Of a stretch of 64,000 bases of DNA, positions 62,740 through 64,000 are shown piece by piece. The stretch covers positions 1 through 64,000 of the forward strand of contig CAJUAU010000001.1 of assembly GCA_910584645.1 (NCBI GenBank), read 5' to 3'. Origin of the DNA: an uncultured Eubacterium sp. (GTDB lineage: Bacteria; Bacillota; Clostridia; Lachnospirales; Lachnospiraceae). The notes under the pieces were generated by a model that searched no databases, had not been told where the DNA came from, and saw only the letters and a list, made by a program, of their open reading frames with translations. The translations under genes were made by a program, and so were the position numbers. Position 1 is the stretch's first letter, and the number at the start of each line of letters is the position of its first letter.

Positions 62740-63236
62740 GAATGATTTGTTTCTTTCGCAGTAGGCAGCGGAATTCCGTCGAGTACCGCGGAGACCAGGG
62801 TATCCTCCTGATAGGTGAGTTTCAGGGAGAACATTTCCCGTTTTTCCTCCAGAAGCCGGAAAAATATTTTATCCCCCTCCCACAGATTCAGATCCTGGAT
62901 CCCGGATTTAGGAACCCAGACCAGCTCTCCTTCACTGCACTGGGCGACAGAGCGGGTATCCGCCCTGGCTGTGTATAGAAACATGTATTCGGTGGGCCAG
63001 TTGGTAGTAGTAAAGGTAATGATACCCCGCAGCCGGTAGTCAGTCAGTGTCAGTCCGGTTTCTTCCAGAACTTCCCGCCGGAGACAGTCATCCGGGGATT
63101 CTCCCGGTTCAAAATGACCGCCTACGCCGATCCATTTATCTTTGTTGATATCATTTTCCTTTTTTATGCGGTGCATCATCAGGAAACTCTCATCGTTTTC
63201 AATATAGCATAGGGTAGTAAGGGGTAATTTATTCAT
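62736..63236 (-). CDS. Nudix hydrolase, MutT/8-oxo-dGTPase-like
   Basis: 166 residues. The Nudix box is complete: GHFEPGESPDDCLRREVLEE followed by TGL (about 37–59). It is preceded by WIGVGGHF and followed by LRGIITFTT and EYMFLYTA. Known role: hydrolyses nucleoside diphosphate linked to X, in this subgroup usually oxidised purine nucleotides. It lies upstream of the kdgK-type gene on the same strand, but that gene has its own promoter. AAGGAGCA precedes the ATG. Confidence 0.88.
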   Translation of the reverse strand: MNKLPLTTLCYIENDESFLMMHRIKKENDINKDKWIGVGGHFEPGESPDDCLRREVLEETGLTLTDYRLRGIITFTTTNWPTEYMFLYTARADTRSVAQCSEGELVWVPKSGIQDLNLWEGDKIFFRLLEEKREMFSLKLTYQEDTLVSAVLDGIPLPTAKETNHS

Positions 63237-63310
63237 AGGTGCGTGCTCCTTATCTTAGTATCATGAAACCATTATAGCACAGATTCACAGAAAAAAATGG
63301 GAGTCTCATA

Positions 63311-63390
63311 ACAAAAGTGGAATTTCGGTTACAAAATTTGAATGACGCTTTCAAAATGTGAAAGTCGATTACAAAACGGGAAGGTCGGTT
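63311..63390. repeat. Four tandem degenerate 20-bp repeats
   Basis: Four head-to-tail units of exactly 20 bases: ACAAAAGTGGAATTTCGGTT, ACAAAATTTGAATGACGCTT, TCAAAATGTGAAAGTCGATT and ACAAAACGGGAAGGTCGGTT. Twelve positions are invariant (CAAAA, GAA, CG, TT). The gene-free stretch 63237–63609 also holds a perfect palindrome GCTTTTTAAAAAGC (63400–63413) and no promoter that I can defend. Confidence 0.8.
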
Positions 63391-63609
63391 TGCATTTGAG
63401 CTTTTTAAAAAGCGCACAGGAGGATTTAGGCAATTGATACCTCAAAAAGTGCAAATCATACCTAATGGGTTGATATCTTCTGAGCAATATGATATTTTCA
63501 GCACATTAGTAAGTTTTGTGATATTAATAAAGTCTAAAAAACAGACATGTGCTATTTATACAAAGTTTAACAGCAGTTTTACTGTAAGCATGATGAGGAG
63601 GTAAGACAA

Positions 63610-64000
63610 ATGGAACAGAGAAAAGATAAGAAAATTAAAAAATGGACGGAAAGATCTGCAGGATATAGGAAGAGCCGCGGTAAGCTGGCGGTTCCAGTGA
63701 TTACGGTACTGGCGCTGTGCCTGATTGCGGCGGCCGCGGCAGGAATCGTGCTGGCGGCTGATGGCTCCAGTCCCACAGCTGTCCAGGCAGATGCCGACAC
63801 TCTGGCAAAAACACTGGTCAGTGATGGAATTGCCTATGAGGACGCTGTGATACTGAATGGAGGCAATGGATATCAGTACGCTACGTTTACTGGTCTGCCG
63901 GAAGACTATTATGATTTCAGCGACGGTATTATCCTTTCTAACGGAAATGCTGTCAAGGCCTTTACTTCTTCGCCGTCGTACTGGGCAGGTACGAGCTGCA
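63610..64000 (+). CDS. Choice-of-anchor-L-like surface protein, 5' part only
   Basis: The frame is open to the window end (130 codons seen). A basic start (MEQRKDKKIKKWTERSAG) and a long hydrophobic segment (about 25–50, LAVPVITVLALCLIAAAAAG) form a signal peptide or anchor. DADTLAKTLVSDGI, FTGLPEDYYDFSDG and IILSNGNAV follow, which matches the start of choice-of-anchor-L domains found in large repeat-bearing surface proteins. GAGGAGGT precedes the ATG. The rest lies beyond the window. Confidence 0.75.
   Translation, partial: MEQRKDKKIKKWTERSAGYRKSRGKLAVPVITVLALCLIAAAAAGIVLAADGSSPTAVQADADTLAKTLVSDGIAYEDAVILNGGNGYQYATFTGLPEDYYDFSDGIILSNGNAVKAFTSSPSYWAGTSC

Noticed and set aside
63311..63390. 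CRISPR array
   Set aside because: The units are contiguous 20-mers with no spacers, they are degenerate, and no cas gene is near.

Overview
The window looks like chromosomal DNA from a low-GC Gram-positive gut anaerobe of the Lachnospiraceae type (Blautia/Dorea/Ruminococcus-like). This is inferred from four things: a T-box leader on pheST; the conserved Firmicutes block ireB–ruvX–DUF1292–(rnjA)–mltG-like–trmR–trhP; a DAP-type MurE; and secreted proteins ending in Lys-rich fibronectin-like tails. No phage, insertion sequence, CRISPR array, rRNA or tRNA gene was seen.

Layout. 0.2–8 kb: a PTS-EIIC/EAL fusion, the potassium uptake pair trkA–trkH, a secreted NodB-type deacetylase and a PAS–GGDEF cyclase. 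8–13.6 kb: an alanine/glycine:cation symporter, a pyridoxal/pyridoxamine kinase, a dGTPase-like HD protein, a GH51 arabinofuranosidase and a Cys-rich small protein. 13.7–18.5 kb: T-box leader, pheS, pheT, VanZ-like and a small membrane protein. 18.5–36.8 kb is the accessory heart of the window. A divergent protein that looks like a degenerate AP2/HNH homing-endonuclease relative faces a 4,576-residue surface protein (nested repeats, FN3, PKD, class-3 lipase, leucine-rich repeats, basic tail). Two membrane-anchored paralogues that share its leucine-rich module follow. 37–41.5 kb: a Uma2-type nuclease gene and a four-gene unit made of a small secreted protein plus ABC transporter parts. 41.7–52.2 kb: GreA-like factor, citrate synthase, HAD phosphatase, secreted carboxylesterase, murE, a FliD-tail-like protein, rsmE, a cysteine desulfurase and thiI. 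52.2–61.5 kb: an HPr-like protein lacking the phosphoacceptor His, mtaB, the ireB–ruvX–rnjA–trmR–trhP–birA run and a second NodB deacetylase. 61.6–64 kb: a KDG-type sugar kinase, a Nudix hydrolase, a tandem 20-bp repeat array and the start of a choice-of-anchor-L surface protein cut by the window end.

How genes work together. The cysteine desulfurase probably supplies sulfur to ThiI for s4U in tRNA. TrhP and TrmR probably make the 5-methoxyuridine-type wobble modification. TrkA gates TrkH. PheS and PheT form one synthetase under tRNA-Phe control. The EAL and GGDEF proteins would respectively break down and make cyclic di-GMP.

The most unusual material is of two kinds. One is the giant surface protein locus with its divergent DNA-binding-like neighbour and an operator-like direct repeat. 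The other is a set of intergenic elements with elaborate inverted-repeat structure (43751–43909, 54441–54790, 55225–55347, and a palindrome present in opposite orientations at 5342 and 61527). They could be dispersed palindromic elements or structured RNAs.
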